Position numbers and translations under genes: made by a program | Notes under the pieces: generated by a model | Told to the model about the DNA's origin: nothing | The model's database searches: none | Seen by the model: only the letters and a program-made list of their open reading frames with translations | Shown here: positions 48,058 through 57,409 of the stretch, piece after piece | Numbering within the stretch: the stretch's first letter is position 1 | Layout of the letters: every line of letters begins with the position of its first letter | From: Polaromonas sp. YR568 | Lineage (GTDB): Bacteria; Pseudomonadota; Gammaproteobacteria; Burkholderiales; Burkholderiaceae_C | Direction of reading: 5' to 3' | NCBI RefSeq assembly: GCF_900116715.1 | Contig: NZ_FPBM01000002.1 | Location: 598,589 to 662,588 of the forward strand | Length of the DNA: 64,000 nucleotides

Positions 48058-49323
48058 TCAGGCTTTTTTGGCCGCTTCACGGTACACAAGCAGGGGGGCT
48101 TTGTTTTCTTCGATTGTGGACTCGTCCACAACAACCTTGTCCACATTGCTGGCATTGGGCAGGTCAAACATGGTGTCGATCAGGGACTGCTCGAGGATGG
48201 AGCGCAGGCCGCGGGCGCCCGTCTTGCGGGCCAATGCCTTGCGGGCAATCGCCTTGAGGGCCGAGGGGCGAATCTCGAGGTCTACCCCTTCCATGGAAAG
48301 CAGCTTGCTGAACTGTTTGACCACGGCATTTTTCGGCTCGGTCAGGATTTGCACGAGCGCGTCTTCACTGAGTTCGGCCAACGTGGCAACCACAGGCATG
48401 CGGCCCACCAGTTCGGGAATCAGGCCAAACTTGATCAGGTCTTCCGGCTCGACTTCCTTGAAGGCCTCGGTCAGGGTGCGCGACTTCTTGCTTTTGACGG
48501 TCGCGCCAAAACCCATACCGGAAGCTTCCGTGCGGTTTTCAATGACCTTTTCCAGGCCGGCAAAAGCGCCGCCACAGATAAACAGGATGTTGGTGGTGTC
48601 CACCTGCAGGAAATCCTGGTTCGGGTGCTTGCGGCCGCCCTGGGGCGGCACCGAAGCCATGGTGCCTTCGATCAGCTTGAGCAGCGCCTGCTGGACGCCC
48701 TCGCCCGACACGTCACGCGTGATGGACGGGTTGTCGGACTTGCGCGAGATCTTGTCGATTTCATCAATATAAACAATGCCTTGCTGGGCCCGCTCCACCT
48801 CGTAATTGCAGCTCTGCAGCAATTTCTGGATGATGTTTTCCACGTCCTCGCCCACGTAACCGGCTTCGGTCAGGGTGGTGGCGTCTGCCATCACGAAAGG
48901 AACGTTCAGCGTGCGCGCCAGCGTCTGGGCCAGCAAAGTCTTGCCGGAGCCGGTCGGGCCGATCAGCAAGATGTTGCTCTTGGTCAGCTCGACGTCGTCC
49001 TTCTTGGCTTTTTCCTTGTGGCGCAGGCGCTTGTAGTGGTTGTACACAGCCACGGCCAAGGTGCGCTTGGCAGGTTCCTGGCCAATCACATAGCCGTCCA
49101 GCGTTCCCTTGATCTCGGAAGGAGTGGGCAAATCGGTGCGCGTTTCACGGACATCTTCGCCCGCTGGCAGTTCGTCACGAATGATCTCGTTACAGAGATC
49201 GATGCACTCATCGCAGATAAAAACCGAGGGGCCAGCGATCAGTTTTTTGACTTCATGCTGACTTTTGCCGCAAAAAGAGCAGTGCAAGGTCTTTTCGCTG
49301 GAGGAGCCTTTTTTCTCGGCCAT
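48058..49323 (-). CDS. clpX: ClpX, ATP-binding unfoldase subunit of ClpXP
   Basis: ClpX unfolds substrates and feeds them to ClpP. The 421-residue protein has the N-terminal zinc domain (C15, C18, C37, C40). Walker A is [18 protein letters not shown], Walker [13 protein letters not shown], and the substrate-gripping loop region is followed by the sensor-2 motif [17 protein letters not shown] end. The ClpP-docking IGF loop appears as [13 protein letters not shown] nearby. It follows clpP on the same strand but a strong hairpin lies between them. Confidence 0.97.
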   Translation of the reverse strand: MAEKKGSSSEKTLHCSFCGKSQHEVKKLIAGPSVFICDECIDLCNEIIRDELPAGEDVRETRTDLPTPSEIKGTLDGYVIGQEPAKRTLAVAVYNHYKRLRHKEKAKKDDVELTKSNILLIGPTGSGKTLLAQTLARTLNVPFVMADATTLTEAGYVGEDVENIIQKLLQSCNYEVERAQQGIVYIDEIDKISRKSDNPSITRDVSGEGVQQALLKLIEGTMASVPPQGGRKHPNQDFLQVDTTNILFICGGAFAGLEKVIENRTEASGMGFGATVKSKKSRTLTEAFKEVEPEDLIKFGLIPELVGRMPVVATLAELSEDALVQILTEPKNAVVKQFSKLLSMEGVDLEIRPSALKAIARKALARKTGARGLRSILEQSLIDTMFDLPNASNVDKVVVDESTIEENKAPLLVYREAAKKA

Positions 49324-49381
49324 TGGTGGGGATGCCTTTAAGGTGCCTGGAGGAGGAACTGTTACCTAATGATAACCAATT

Positions 49382-49416
49382 AAAAAACGGCGTTTTCTGT
49401 TACAGAAAACGCCGTT
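49382..49416 (-). terminator. Rho-independent terminator between clpP and clpX
   Basis: A perfect 14-base-pair stem (AACGGCGTTTTCTG and its complement) closes a TTA loop. On the minus strand it runs into CCGTTTTTTAATTGG. It could end most clpP transcripts and so limit clpX readthrough, or clpX has its own promoter. Confidence 0.88.
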
Positions 49417-49488
49417 GTTGCAGTGCAACTTGAAGGGCTTTAAGCGATTTTGGCCACTTTGAGCCCCATCAAAAGCCCATGCGACGGG

Positions 49489-50145
49489 TCAGGGCCGCTT
49501 GGCGATCACCTGGTCGACCAGGCCGTATTCCTTGGCCTCGTCCGCAAACATGAAATAGTCACGTTCGGTATCGCGTTCGATCTTTTCAACCGGTTGACCG
49601 CAGTTGGCCGCCATGATCCGGTTGAGCTGGTCGCGCGTCTTGAGGATGTCCCGGGCGTGGATTTCGATGTCCGTTGCCTGGCCTTGTGCGCCGCCCGAGG
49701 GCTGGTGAATCATCACACGCGAATTGGGCAGCGAGAAGCGCTTGCCCTTGGTGCCGGCCGACAGCAGGAAAGCGCCCATGCTGGCTGCCATGCCCACGCA
49801 GAGAGTCGAGACATCCGGCTTGATGAATTGCATCGTGTCGTAAATCGCCATGCCGGCCGTGACCGAGCCGCCTGGGGAGTTGATATAGAAGGAGATGTCC
49901 TTGTCCGGGTTTTCGCTTTCCAGGAACAGGAGCTGGGCCACCACCAGGTTGGCCGTCTGGTCATTGACCGGGCCCACCAGGAAAATCACGCGTTCCTTCA
50001 GCAGGCGCGAGTAAATGTCGTAGGAGCGCTCGCCGCGGCCGGATTGCTCGATAACCATGGGCACCATGCCCAGGCCTTGTGCATCCTGCGCGCCGGCTTG
50101 CGGGCCGGTATAGGCGCCGCCGTAAATACTGTTTCGGACCATCAT
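49489..50145 (-). CDS. clpP: ClpP protease subunit
   Basis: The 218-residue serine protease core of ClpXP. The catalytic triad is S122 in [16 protein letters not shown]147 in VMIHQPSGG and D192 in [12 protein letters not shown]. The oligomer handle [20 protein letters not shown] is present. ATG at 50145 follows GGAG; the next codon is also ATG and either may be used. It sits between trigger factor and clpX, as in most proteobacteria. Confidence 0.96.
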   Translation of the reverse strand: MMVRNSIYGGAYTGPQAGAQDAQGLGMVPMVIEQSGRGERSYDIYSRLLKERVIFLVGPVNDQTANLVVAQLLFLESENPDKDISFYINSPGGSVTAGMAIYDTMQFIKPDVSTLCVGMAASMGAFLLSAGTKGKRFSLPNSRVMIHQPSGGAQGQATDIEIHARDILKTRDQLNRIMAANCGQPVEKIERDTERDYFMFADEAKEYGLVDQVIAKRP

Positions 50146-50180
50146 GTTTTCTCCAGAGATGTTTGTACTGTACCCAAAAT

Positions 50181-50218
50181 AAATTGGGGCCTGCGCCGCA
50201 AAGCGCAAGCCCCAATTT
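50181..50218 (-). terminator. Hairpin terminator between tig and clpP
   Basis: AAATTGGGGC pairs with GCCCCAATTT, extended by GCGC/GCGC across one mismatch, with a CGCAAA loop. On the minus strand it ends in AATTTATTTT. It separates the trigger-factor transcript from clpP. Confidence 0.75.
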
Positions 50219-50247
50219 CAGGAAAGATCAGCAAAGGCCGGGAAGAA

Positions 50248-51558
50248 TCAGTTCTGGCCCATCAGGTCGTCGAAGGAAATCGCTTTCTCGGTGACCTTGG
50301 CTTTGCCCAGCACGAAGTCGGTCACGTTGTTTTCGATCACAACGGCCTCGACCTCAGCCATGCGGCGGTTGTCGCTCAGGTACCAGCGCACCACGTCTTG
50401 CGGCTTCTCGTAGCTGGCGGCCAGCTCTTCGATGTGGGCCTTGAGCTGCTCGGGCTTGGCCTGCAGCTCGTTGCTGCGCACCAGTTCGGCGACCACCAGG
50501 CCCAGGCGCACGCGCTTTTCAGCTTGCGGGCGGAAGATTTCTTCAGGAATCGGCGCTTTTTCGGCGTCCTTGATGCCGCGCTGCTTGAGGTCGGCGCGGG
50601 CGCCTTCGATCATGCGGTCCAGTTCAGCCTGCACGCTGGACTTGGGCAGGTCGAGCTCGGCATTGGCCACCAGGGCGTCCATCACGGCGTTCTTGTTGCG
50701 GGCCAGCAGGCGGAACTTGACTTCGCGTTCGAGGTTTTTCTTGATGTCTGCGCGCAGGCCTTCGACCGTTGCGTCAGCGATGCCCAGGGACTTGGCCAGC
50801 GCTTCGTTGACTTCAGGCAGGTGGGCGGCTTCGATTTTCTTGACCGTCACGAGGAAATCGGCCTGTTTGCCGGCCACGTCTTTACCGTGGTAGTCGGCGG
50901 GGAAGTTCAGCGGGAAAGTCTTGCTTTCGCCGGTTTTCATGCCGCGCACGGCATCTTCGAATTCTTTCAGCATCTGGCCGTCGCCGATCAGGAACTGGTA
51001 GTCCTCAGCTTTGCCGCCGGCGAAAGGTTCGCCGTCGATCTTGCCTTCGAAGTCGATGGTGGCGCGGTCGCCGTCTTGCGCCGGCGCATCGGCTGCGCGC
51101 TGGGCGAAGGTGCGGCGCTGCTTGCGCAGGATGTCCAGGGTCTTGTCGATGGCCGCGTCGCTGACTTCAGCGCTGACTTTTTCGACTTCGGCGCCCGACA
51201 GGTCGGCGATCTTGACTTCAGGGTAAACCTCGAACACCGCGTCGAACACGAGTTCGCCTTCAGGGGCGCCCTCTTTTTCGCTGATGCGGGGCTGGCCGGC
51301 AACGCGCAGCTTGGCTTCATTGGCGGCAACGGCAAAAGCCTCGCCCACCTTGTCGTTCATGACTTCGTAGTGCACCGAATAGCCGTAGCGCTGCGCCACC
51401 ACGTTCATGGGGACTTTGCCGGGACGGAAGCCGTCCATCTTGACCGTGCGGGCCAGCTTCTTCAGGCGGGTGTCAACTTCCGACTGGATGGTGTTGACGG
51501 GCAGCGTCAGCGTCATTTTGCGCTCGAGCTTTTCAAGGGTTTCAACAGTCACGGCCAT
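50248..51558 (-). CDS. tig: Trigger factor (ribosome-associated chaperone and prolyl isomerase)
   Basis: A 436-residue trigger factor. The N-terminal ribosome-binding tail carries the signature region FRPGKVPMNVVAQRYG near residue 45. The FKBP-like isomerase domain follows (DGDRATIDFEGKIDGEPFAG), then the C-terminal helical arms. It is the first gene of the tig-clpP-clpX-lon block. Confidence 0.96.
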   Translation of the reverse strand: MAVTVETLEKLERKMTLTLPVNTIQSEVDTRLKKLARTVKMDGFRPGKVPMNVVAQRYGYSVHYEVMNDKVGEAFAVAANEAKLRVAGQPRISEKEGAPEGELVFDAVFEVYPEVKIADLSGAEVEKVSAEVSDAAIDKTLDILRKQRRTFAQRAADAPAQDGDRATIDFEGKIDGEPFAGGKAEDYQFLIGDGQMLKEFEDAVRGMKTGESKTFPLNFPADYHGKDVAGKQADFLVTVKKIEAAHLPEVNEALAKSLGIADATVEGLRADIKKNLEREVKFRLLARNKNAVMDALVANAELDLPKSSVQAELDRMIEGARADLKQRGIKDAEKAPIPEEIFRPQAEKRVRLGLVVAELVRSNELQAKPEQLKAHIEELAASYEKPQDVVRWYLSDNRRMAEVEAVVIENNVTDFVLGKAKVTEKAISFDDLMGQN

Positions 51559-51673
51559 GATGGTTTCCTAAGATCAAAAATAGTCAAAACAGGTTTTCAC
51601 CTGGCATGCTGCGGGCTTTGCCGCAACGGCTGAGCACATGGCGTGCGGCAAATGCCGCCCGCAAGCCTCAGGG

Positions 51674-51760
51674 TGGTGCGCGGGGGGGGACTCGAACCCC
51701 CACACCATTGCTGGCGTCAGGACCTAAACCTGGTGCGTCTACCAATTTCGCCACCCGCGC
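51674..51760 (-). tRNA. tRNA-Leu (anticodon UAG)
   Basis: The acceptor stem GCGCGGG/CCCGCGC, anticodon arm CAGG-TTTAGGT-CCTG and the long variable arm define a leucine tRNA with anticodon UAG and an encoded ACCA end. It sits between tig and the second RND operon, in a 320-base gap that otherwise shows nothing. Confidence 0.96.
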
Positions 51761-51878
51761 GCCGGAAACAAAAACGGGAATCCGAAAAACTTCCGAATCC
51801 CCGCTTGAAATCGGTCAACTCTCTATTTTAGCCGTTATCGGGCCCGGTTTTTGCGTCCGGGGCCGATAGCAAAGAGAA

Positions 51879-54800
51879 TCAGGCCGGCAATGGCTTTTCG
51901 CCAGCGTGTGGCTGAACTTCCAGTTTGTCGCCCGGTTTGACACGGAACCACGCTGCGTACATCGCCGGCAAGGCCAGCAGCGTCAGCACCGTCGCCACAA
52001 TCAGGCCGCCCATGATGGCAACCGCCATCGGGCCCCAGAAGACGCTGCGCGACAGCGGGATCATGGCCAGCACCGCAGCGGCGGCCGTCAGCACGATGGG
52101 CCTGAGCCGGCGCACGGCCGCCTCGACGATCGCGTTCCAGGTCGGCACGCCGCGGGCGCGGTCCTGCTCGATCTGGTCGATCAGGATCACCGAGTTGCGG
52201 ATGATCATGCCGAACAGTGCAATCACGCCCAGCAGCGCGACGAAGCCAAACGGCCGGTTCAGCACCAGCAATGCGCCAGCCACGCCCGCGATGCCCATGA
52301 AACCCGTCACAAAGGCGAGGATGGAACGGCTGAAGCTGTGCAGTTGCAGCATCAACAAGGTGAGCACGATAAAGAGCGCAACCGGCAGACCCGCAACAAT
52401 CGACGACGAGCCCTTGCTGCTTTCCTCGACCGCACCGGCCACCTGGATGCGATAGCCCAGCATGCCTTTTTCCAGCCATTTGGCTTCGAGCGCCTTGAGC
52501 TTGGGCATCAGTTCCTGGGTGACGGTGGCGCCCTGCATGCCTTCCACAATGTCGCTCTGCACGGTGATGGCGTAGTCGCGGTTCTCGCGCCACATCACGC
52601 CCGGCTCCCAGGTAAACACCGGCTTGGCAATCTGCGTCAGCGGAATCGACTTGCCCGAGGCCGTAGGCAGGTAAGCGTTGCCGATATCGGTGATCGCATT
52701 GCGCTCGTCCAGCGGCTGGCGCAGCACGATGTCGATCAGCTTGTCGCCCTCGCGGAACTGGCCCACCGGCGTGCCCGCCAGGATGGTGCGCGAAGACTGC
52801 GCAATCGACTGGCTGGTCACACCCAGGGCACGCGCCTTGGCCTGGTCCACTTCCAGCCGCAGCACTTTCACCGATTCATTCCAGTTGTCGTTCACACCGC
52901 GGGTGTTGCCGCTTTCGCGCATCACGGCCTTGACCTCGTCTGCACGCTCGCGCAGCACCAGCGGGTCTATGCCCACGACGCGGAACTGCACCGGATATGG
53001 CACAGGCGGGCCGTTGGGCAGCAGCTTGACGCGGCCGCGCACTTCAGGAAACTCGGTGGCCAGCAGGGCCGGCAGCTTGACGCGCAAAGACTCGCGCACT
53101 TTCAGGTCCTTTGGCACCACAATCATCTGCGACACATTGGTCTGCGGAAAGACCTGGTCCAGCGGCAGATAAAAGCGCGGCACGCCCGAACCTATCCAGG
53201 TGCTGACGGTGCTCACGCCCTCTTCCTTCATGAGGCGCTCCTCCACCCGCTTGGCCGTGACCTCGTTGGCGGCAAAGGAAGTGCCTTCCGGGAACCAGAT
53301 GTCGACCATGATTTCAGGGCGGCTGGAGTCCGGGAAGAACTGCTGCTGCACCTTGCCCATGCCGACAATACCCAAGACAAAGATCAGCACGGTGGCGCCT
53401 ATGGTGAGCCAGCGGTGCTCTACGCACCAGTTCACCGTCTTGCGGAAGTTGCTGTAGAACGGGCTGTCGAACATCTCGTGCGGGCTGTCCTGGCCTGCGG
53501 CCACTTCCTGCACATGCGGCGGAACCTTCAAAAGCAGCGTTCCCAGATAGGGCACGAAATAAACCGAGACGATCCAGCTGAGCACCAGCGCGATCACCGT
53601 CACCGCAAAAATCGCGAAGGTGTATTCACCCGTCGTGGATTTGGCCAGGCCGATGGGCAAGAAGCCCGTGGCCGTGATCAGCGTGCCCGTCAGCATGGGC
53701 ATGGCGGTGATCTCATAGGCAAAGGTGGCGGCGCGTACCTTGTCGTAGCCCTCTTCCATCTTGCGCACCATCATTTCGACGGCAATGATCGCGTCGTCCA
53801 CCAGCAGGCCCAGCGCGATGATCAGCGAGCCCAGCGAAATCTTGTGCAGCCCGATGCCGTAGTACCACATGGCCAGAAAGGTCAGGCTCAGCACCAGCGG
53901 AATCGTGATGCCCACCACCAGCCCGGGCCGCATGTCGATGTAATAACGCTTCCACAATGGGAGCTGGCCGGGGCCGTTGTGCGGCCGCTTGTGAAAGCCC
54001 AGAGCGATGAAGCTCACCGCCAGCACAATCACCACGGCTTCGATCAGCACGCGCACAAACTCGTTGACCGACGTAGACACCGCCTTGGGCTGGTTCTGCA
54101 CGTTCACCAGCTTGATGCCGGCCGGCAGGGTTTTCTCAATGCGCTCCGACAGCGCCGTCAGCGACTTGCCCAGCGCGATGATGTCGCCGCCCTTGCCCAT
54201 GGACACGCCCAGCCCGATCACCTCTTTGCCCTGGTGGTGCATCTTCACGGAAGGCGGATCCACATAACCGCGCTTGATCACGGCAATGTCGCCCAGCTGC
54301 AGCTGGTTGCCCGAGCTGCCGCGTATCGGCATGGCGCGCAACTGCTCAATCACTTCAAACTGGCCCGCCACGCGCACCTGCACCACATCCAGCGGCGTCT
54401 GCACCGCACCGGCCGACTCGATCGCGTTTTGCTGGCCGAGTTGCGCCAGCACCTGGTTCAGATCCAGCCCCAGCTGGGCCAGGCGCTTTTGCGAGATCTC
54501 GATAAAAACTTTTTCGTCCTGTACGCCAAAGAGTTCGACCTTGCTCACGTCGGGCACGCGCAGCAGTTGCTGGCGCACGTCGTCGGCAAAGGTCTTGAGC
54601 TCGGCGTAGTTAAAGCCGTCGGCTTCCAGCGCGTAGATCACGCCATACACATCGCCGAAATCGTCGTTGAAGAACGGCCCCTGGATACCGCCCGGCAAGG
54701 TGCCGCGCATATCGCCGATCTTCTTGCGCACCGAGTACCAGACATTCGGCACATCGCCCGGCTTGGACGAATCCTTGATCTGGAAAATGATCTGCGACTC

Positions 54801-55121
54801 GCCCGGCTTGGAATAGCTGCGGATGCGGTCGGCAAACGGCACCTCCTGCAGCGTGCGCTCGAGCTTGTCGGTGACCTGTTCGGCCACCTGCTGCGCCGTG
54901 GCGCCCGGCCAGTAAGTGCGCACCACCATGGCACGGAAGGTGAAAGGCGGGTCTTCGTCCTGCCCCAGCTGGAAGTAGGAGGCGAAGCCCAGGATCATCA
55001 GCACCACCAGCAGGTAGCGCGTAAGGGCCGGATGGTCCAGCGCCCATTTGGACAGATTAAAGCGGCTGGAAGGCGAATCGAGTCCGCCGGCAGAATGGCT
55101 GTCGTGTTCGGCTTGCGTCAT
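51879..55121 (-). CDS. RND efflux transporter, inner-membrane subunit (second system)
   Basis: A 1080-residue RND transporter with two six-segment membrane halves and two large periplasmic loops. The proton-relay pair is in LGLLVDDAIIAVEMMVRKME, and the porter motif is GDVPNVWYSVRKKIGDMRG. It differs clearly from the first pump (SRFNLSKWALDHPALTRYLL start) and resembles the less-studied RND group that works without a linked outer-membrane gene. It begins 7 bases behind its fusion-protein gene. No outer-membrane factor lies in this operon, so it may share the OprM-type channel encoded at 37.5 kb. Confidence 0.9.
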   Translation of the reverse strand: MTQAEHDSHSAGGLDSPSSRFNLSKWALDHPALTRYLLVVLMILGFASYFQLGQDEDPPFTFRAMVVRTYWPGATAQQVAEQVTDKLERTLQEVPFADRIRSYSKPGESQIIFQIKDSSKPGDVPNVWYSVRKKIGDMRGTLPGGIQGPFFNDDFGDVYGVIYALEADGFNYAELKTFADDVRQQLLRVPDVSKVELFGVQDEKVFIEISQKRLAQLGLDLNQVLAQLGQQNAIESAGAVQTPLDVVQVRVAGQFEVIEQLRAMPIRGSSGNQLQLGDIAVIKRGYVDPPSVKMHHQGKEVIGLGVSMGKGGDIIALGKSLTALSERIEKTLPAGIKLVNVQNQPKAVSTSVNEFVRVLIEAVVIVLAVSFIALGFHKRPHNGPGQLPLWKRYYIDMRPGLVVGITIPLVLSLTFLAMWYYGIGLHKISLGSLIIALGLLVDDAIIAVEMMVRKMEEGYDKVRAATFAYEITAMPMLTGTLITATGFLPIGLAKSTTGEYTFAIFAVTVIALVLSWIVSVYFVPYLGTLLLKVPPHVQEVAAGQDSPHEMFDSPFYSNFRKTVNWCVEHRWLTIGATVLIFVLGIVGMGKVQQQFFPDSSRPEIMVDIWFPEGTSFAANEVTAKRVEERLMKEEGVSTVSTWIGSGVPRFYLPLDQVFPQTNVSQMIVVPKDLKVRESLRVKLPALLATEFPEVRGRVKLLPNGPPVPYPVQFRVVGIDPLVLRERADEVKAVMRESGNTRGVNDNWNESVKVLRLEVDQAKARALGVTSQSIAQSSRTILAGTPVGQFREGDKLIDIVLRQPLDERNAITDIGNAYLPTASGKSIPLTQIAKPVFTWEPGVMWRENRDYAITVQSDIVEGMQGATVTQELMPKLKALEAKWLEKGMLGYRIQVAGAVEESSKGSSSIVAGLPVALFIVLTLLMLQLHSFSRSILAFVTGFMGIAGVAGALLVLNRPFGFVALLGVIALFGMIIRNSVILIDQIEQDRARGVPTWNAIVEAAVRRLRPIVLTAAAAVLAMIPLSRSVFWGPMAVAIMGGLIVATVLTLLALPAMYAAWFRVKPGDKLEVQPHAGEKPLPA

Positions 55122-55128
55122 GCCAGCC

Positions 55129-56328
55129 TCACTTCGCCGCAGGGGCGGTGGAGGCGGCCGGTGCCGCGGGTGAAGGGGCGGCTGCGGCCGTGGATGCCAC
55201 AGGCAAGGTCGCTACAGAATTAACAGCTGTCTGCGCCGGTGTGGCGCCGGCCAGCGCCACACTGGGCTGGTAGAAGCTGACCTTCTGCCCGGGCGACAGC
55301 ACATGCACACCGGCGCTCACCACCAGCATGCCGGGCTGCAGGCCCGAAGCCACCACCACCTCGTTGCCGTCGGCCGTAGCAACCTGAATCACCTGCGGCT
55401 TGACCGTCATGGTGGATTTGTCGACCACCCACACGGCCGTGGCCTTGCCTTCCTGGCGCAGGGCCGTGGTCGGCAGCTTGATCACCGGCAGGCCGACGAT
55501 GCCGCCGGCCTCCGGCACCACATACACCGTCGCGCCCAGCGGCGGCGGCTCTTTGGAGTCGATCGATACCTTGACGGTATAGGTGCGCGTCACCGGGTCG
55601 CTGCTAGCCGCCACTTCCCTGACCTTGCCGGCAAATTCAGTACTTTGCGACCACAGGCGGGTTTTGACCGCAGAGCCCGCCTTGATGGCGCCTACCTTGT
55701 CTTCCGGCACCGCAAACACCACGTCGCGCACGCCGTCCGCCGCGATGCGGACCACAGGCGCGCCCGCCGTCACGACCTGGCCCGGCTCGGCCTCAATCGC
55801 CGTGACGACACCGGACACATCGGCGACCAGCGACGCATAGTTGGCCTGATTGCCCTGCACCGAGAACTGCGACTGCGCCTGTTCCAGCTGCGCTTGGGCT
55901 GCCTTGAGCGTGGTTTCGCGGCGCTCCAGCTCGGCGCCGCTGATGAAGTTTTGTTCCTTGAGCTCTTTGTAGCGCTTGAAGTCGGCGGCGGCCAGGTCGC
56001 GGTTGGTGGTGGCTGCGGCCACCTGGGCACGGGCCGCATCGGCGGCCAGCCTGAAGTCCTGCGGGTCCAGCTGGGCCAGCACCTGCCCGGCCTTCACGCG
56101 CTGGCCGAGCTCGGCCTGGCGCTTGATGATCTTGCCGCCGACCCGAAAGCCCAGGCGCGACTCGACCTGGGCTTTGACCTCGCCCGCATATTCATGCACG
56201 GAAGAAAATCCGTTGGTGCCCACGGTAATCACCTTGACGGCGCGAACCGGCTCCTCAGGCGGGGCGGATTTGGAACAGGCGGCCAGCAATACAGCGGCGC
56301 TTACCAGGGAAAAAACGGTTTTATTCAT
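55129..56328 (-). CDS. RND efflux membrane-fusion lipoprotein (second system)
   Basis: A 399-residue adaptor. The signal peptide has a lipobox (LLAAC, C18). Lipoyl-like halves are LGFRVGGKIIKRQAELGQRV and YASLVADVSGVVTAIEAEPG. The C-terminal 45 residues are an Ala/Pro/Ser-rich tail; 55205-55240 inside it weakly resembles the dispersed repeat. Start 56328 follows a promoter with a TetR-like operator at its start site. No regulator gene is adjacent. Confidence 0.9.
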   Translation of the reverse strand: MNKTVFSLVSAAVLLAACSKSAPPEEPVRAVKVITVGTNGFSSVHEYAGEVKAQVESRLGFRVGGKIIKRQAELGQRVKAGQVLAQLDPQDFRLAADAARAQVAAATTNRDLAAADFKRYKELKEQNFISGAELERRETTLKAAQAQLEQAQSQFSVQGNQANYASLVADVSGVVTAIEAEPGQVVTAGAPVVRIAADGVRDVVFAVPEDKVGAIKAGSAVKTRLWSQSTEFAGKVREVAASSDPVTRTYTVKVSIDSKEPPPLGATVYVVPEAGGIVGLPVIKLPTTALRQEGKATAVWVVDKSTMTVKPQVIQVATADGNEVVVASGLQPGMLVVSAGVHVLSPGQKVSFYQPSVALAGATPAQTAVNSVATLPVASTAAAAPSPAAPAASTAPAAK

Positions 56329-56413
56329 GGTCTGATTCGGGATGAAAACTCGGGCGGGCAGACGGGTGATCAAGTCGTCAACGATGCACCTGAAACAGGT
56401 TCAACAGAACGTT

Positions 56414-56460
56414 ACTGACTGACCGGTTAGTAATCTAGGGTAAATCACTAGGCTTGTCAA
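56414..56460 (-). promoter_or_regulatory. Sigma-70 promoter with TetR-like operator at the second RND operon
   Basis: On the minus strand TTGACA (56455-56460) and TAGATT (56432-56437) are 17 bases apart, close to consensus. Right at the predicted start site lies an imperfect palindrome centred on ACCGGT (56422-56427), with arms TTACTGACTG and TAGTAA. This resembles TetR-family efflux operators, but no tetR gene is adjacent; the TetR genes at 1.5 and 43.6 kb are distant. Confidence 0.6.
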
Positions 56461-56475
56461 GCGACAATCGCCCGC

Positions 56476-57345
56476 ATGACCCAAGGCACCCGGCCCCCCG
56501 ACACCCTCCCTTCAGCACCCGCGCTTCAAGGCGTGTCGCATTATGAAAACTTCCCCGTGGCGTCCCTGCTGTGCCCGCCCCGGCTGCGCCCGCCCATCGC
56601 CGCCATTTACTGGTTCGCCCGCACCGCGGACGATATTGCCGACGAAGGCGACGCCCCGCCACAAACCCGCCTGGACGACCTGGCGGCCTACCGGGCTGAC
56701 CTGATGGCCACCGCGGCAGGCTTGCCGCCTTCACCGCGCTGGGCCGCTGTCTTCAGCCAATTGAAGCCCCAGATGGCGCAATTCGGCCTGCCGGTAAACC
56801 TGCTCGCCGATTTGCTGAGCGCTTTTGAGCAGGACGCCGTCAAACAGCGTTACGCCGACGAGGCTGAACTGAACGACTACTGCCGCCGCTCGGCCAACCC
56901 GGTGGGCCGGCTGCTGCTACACCTCTACGGTATCCAGGACGCCGCTTCTTTGCAAATGAGCGACGACATCTGCACCGCCCTGCAGCTCATCAACTTCTGG
57001 CAGGACCTGAGCGTGGACATTCCGCGCGGGCGCATCTACCTGCCGGCCGACGGCTGGGCGCGCCACGGTGTGGAAGAGGCCCAGTTACTGGCGCTGGAAG
57101 TCAACCCATCCACTCTTGATTTGATAGCAGCTTACGCACATTCGACGCGGGCTACCATGCTAAAAGGCGCACCCCTGGCTAAAAAAATCCCGGGGCGCGG
57201 GGGCTGGGAGCTGCGCCTGGTGGTGCAAGGCGGCCTGCGGATCCTGGAGAAAATTGAGGCGCAAGGCTTCAACACCCTGCAGCGCCGGCCCAAGCTGGGC
57301 GCCTGGGATGTGGTGGTGATGGGCTGGCGGGCGCTGTTCATGTAG
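56476..57345 (+). CDS. hpnC: Squalene biosynthesis protein HpnC (hydroxysqualene synthase)
   Basis: A 289-residue isoprenoid synthase of the squalene/phytoene family. In the HpnC-HpnD-HpnE route, HpnC turns presqualene diphosphate into hydroxysqualene. The first Asp-rich motif is WFARTADDIADEGD and the second is LINFWQDLSVDIPRGRIYLP. A dispersed repeat lies inside the coding region around 57113-57170 and encodes STLDLIAAYAHSTRATMLKG without breaking the frame. It starts the hopanoid squalene gene set. Confidence 0.92.
   Translation: MTQGTRPPDTLPSAPALQGVSHYENFPVASLLCPPRLRPPIAAIYWFARTADDIADEGDAPPQTRLDDLAAYRADLMATAAGLPPSPRWAAVFSQLKPQMAQFGLPVNLLADLLSAFEQDAVKQRYADEAELNDYCRRSANPVGRLLLHLYGIQDAASLQMSDDICTALQLINFWQDLSVDIPRGRIYLPADGWARHGVEEAQLLALEVNPSTLDLIAAYAHSTRATMLKGAPLAKKIPGRGGWELRLVVQGGLRILEKIEAQGFNTLQRRPKLGAWDVVVMGWRALFM
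57113..57170. repeat. Dispersed repeat copy inside hpnC
   Basis: TTGATTTGATAGCAGCTTAC followed by GCACATTCGACGCGGGCTAC matches the copy near 60490 (GATAGCAGCTCACGC) over about 48 bases. It is in frame within hpnC. Confidence 0.5.
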
Positions 57346-57409
57346 CAGGCGGGCTTGTCACGCTCAATGCTCAAGACAACGATACATATAACAAACAACA
57401 AACAAACGC

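Noticed and set aside
51906..55223. A 1105-codon open frame on the plus strand opposite the second RND gene
   Set aside because: It is a low-complexity His/Arg/Gln-rich shadow frame opposite a strongly recognisable RND transporter, typical of high-GC DNA.
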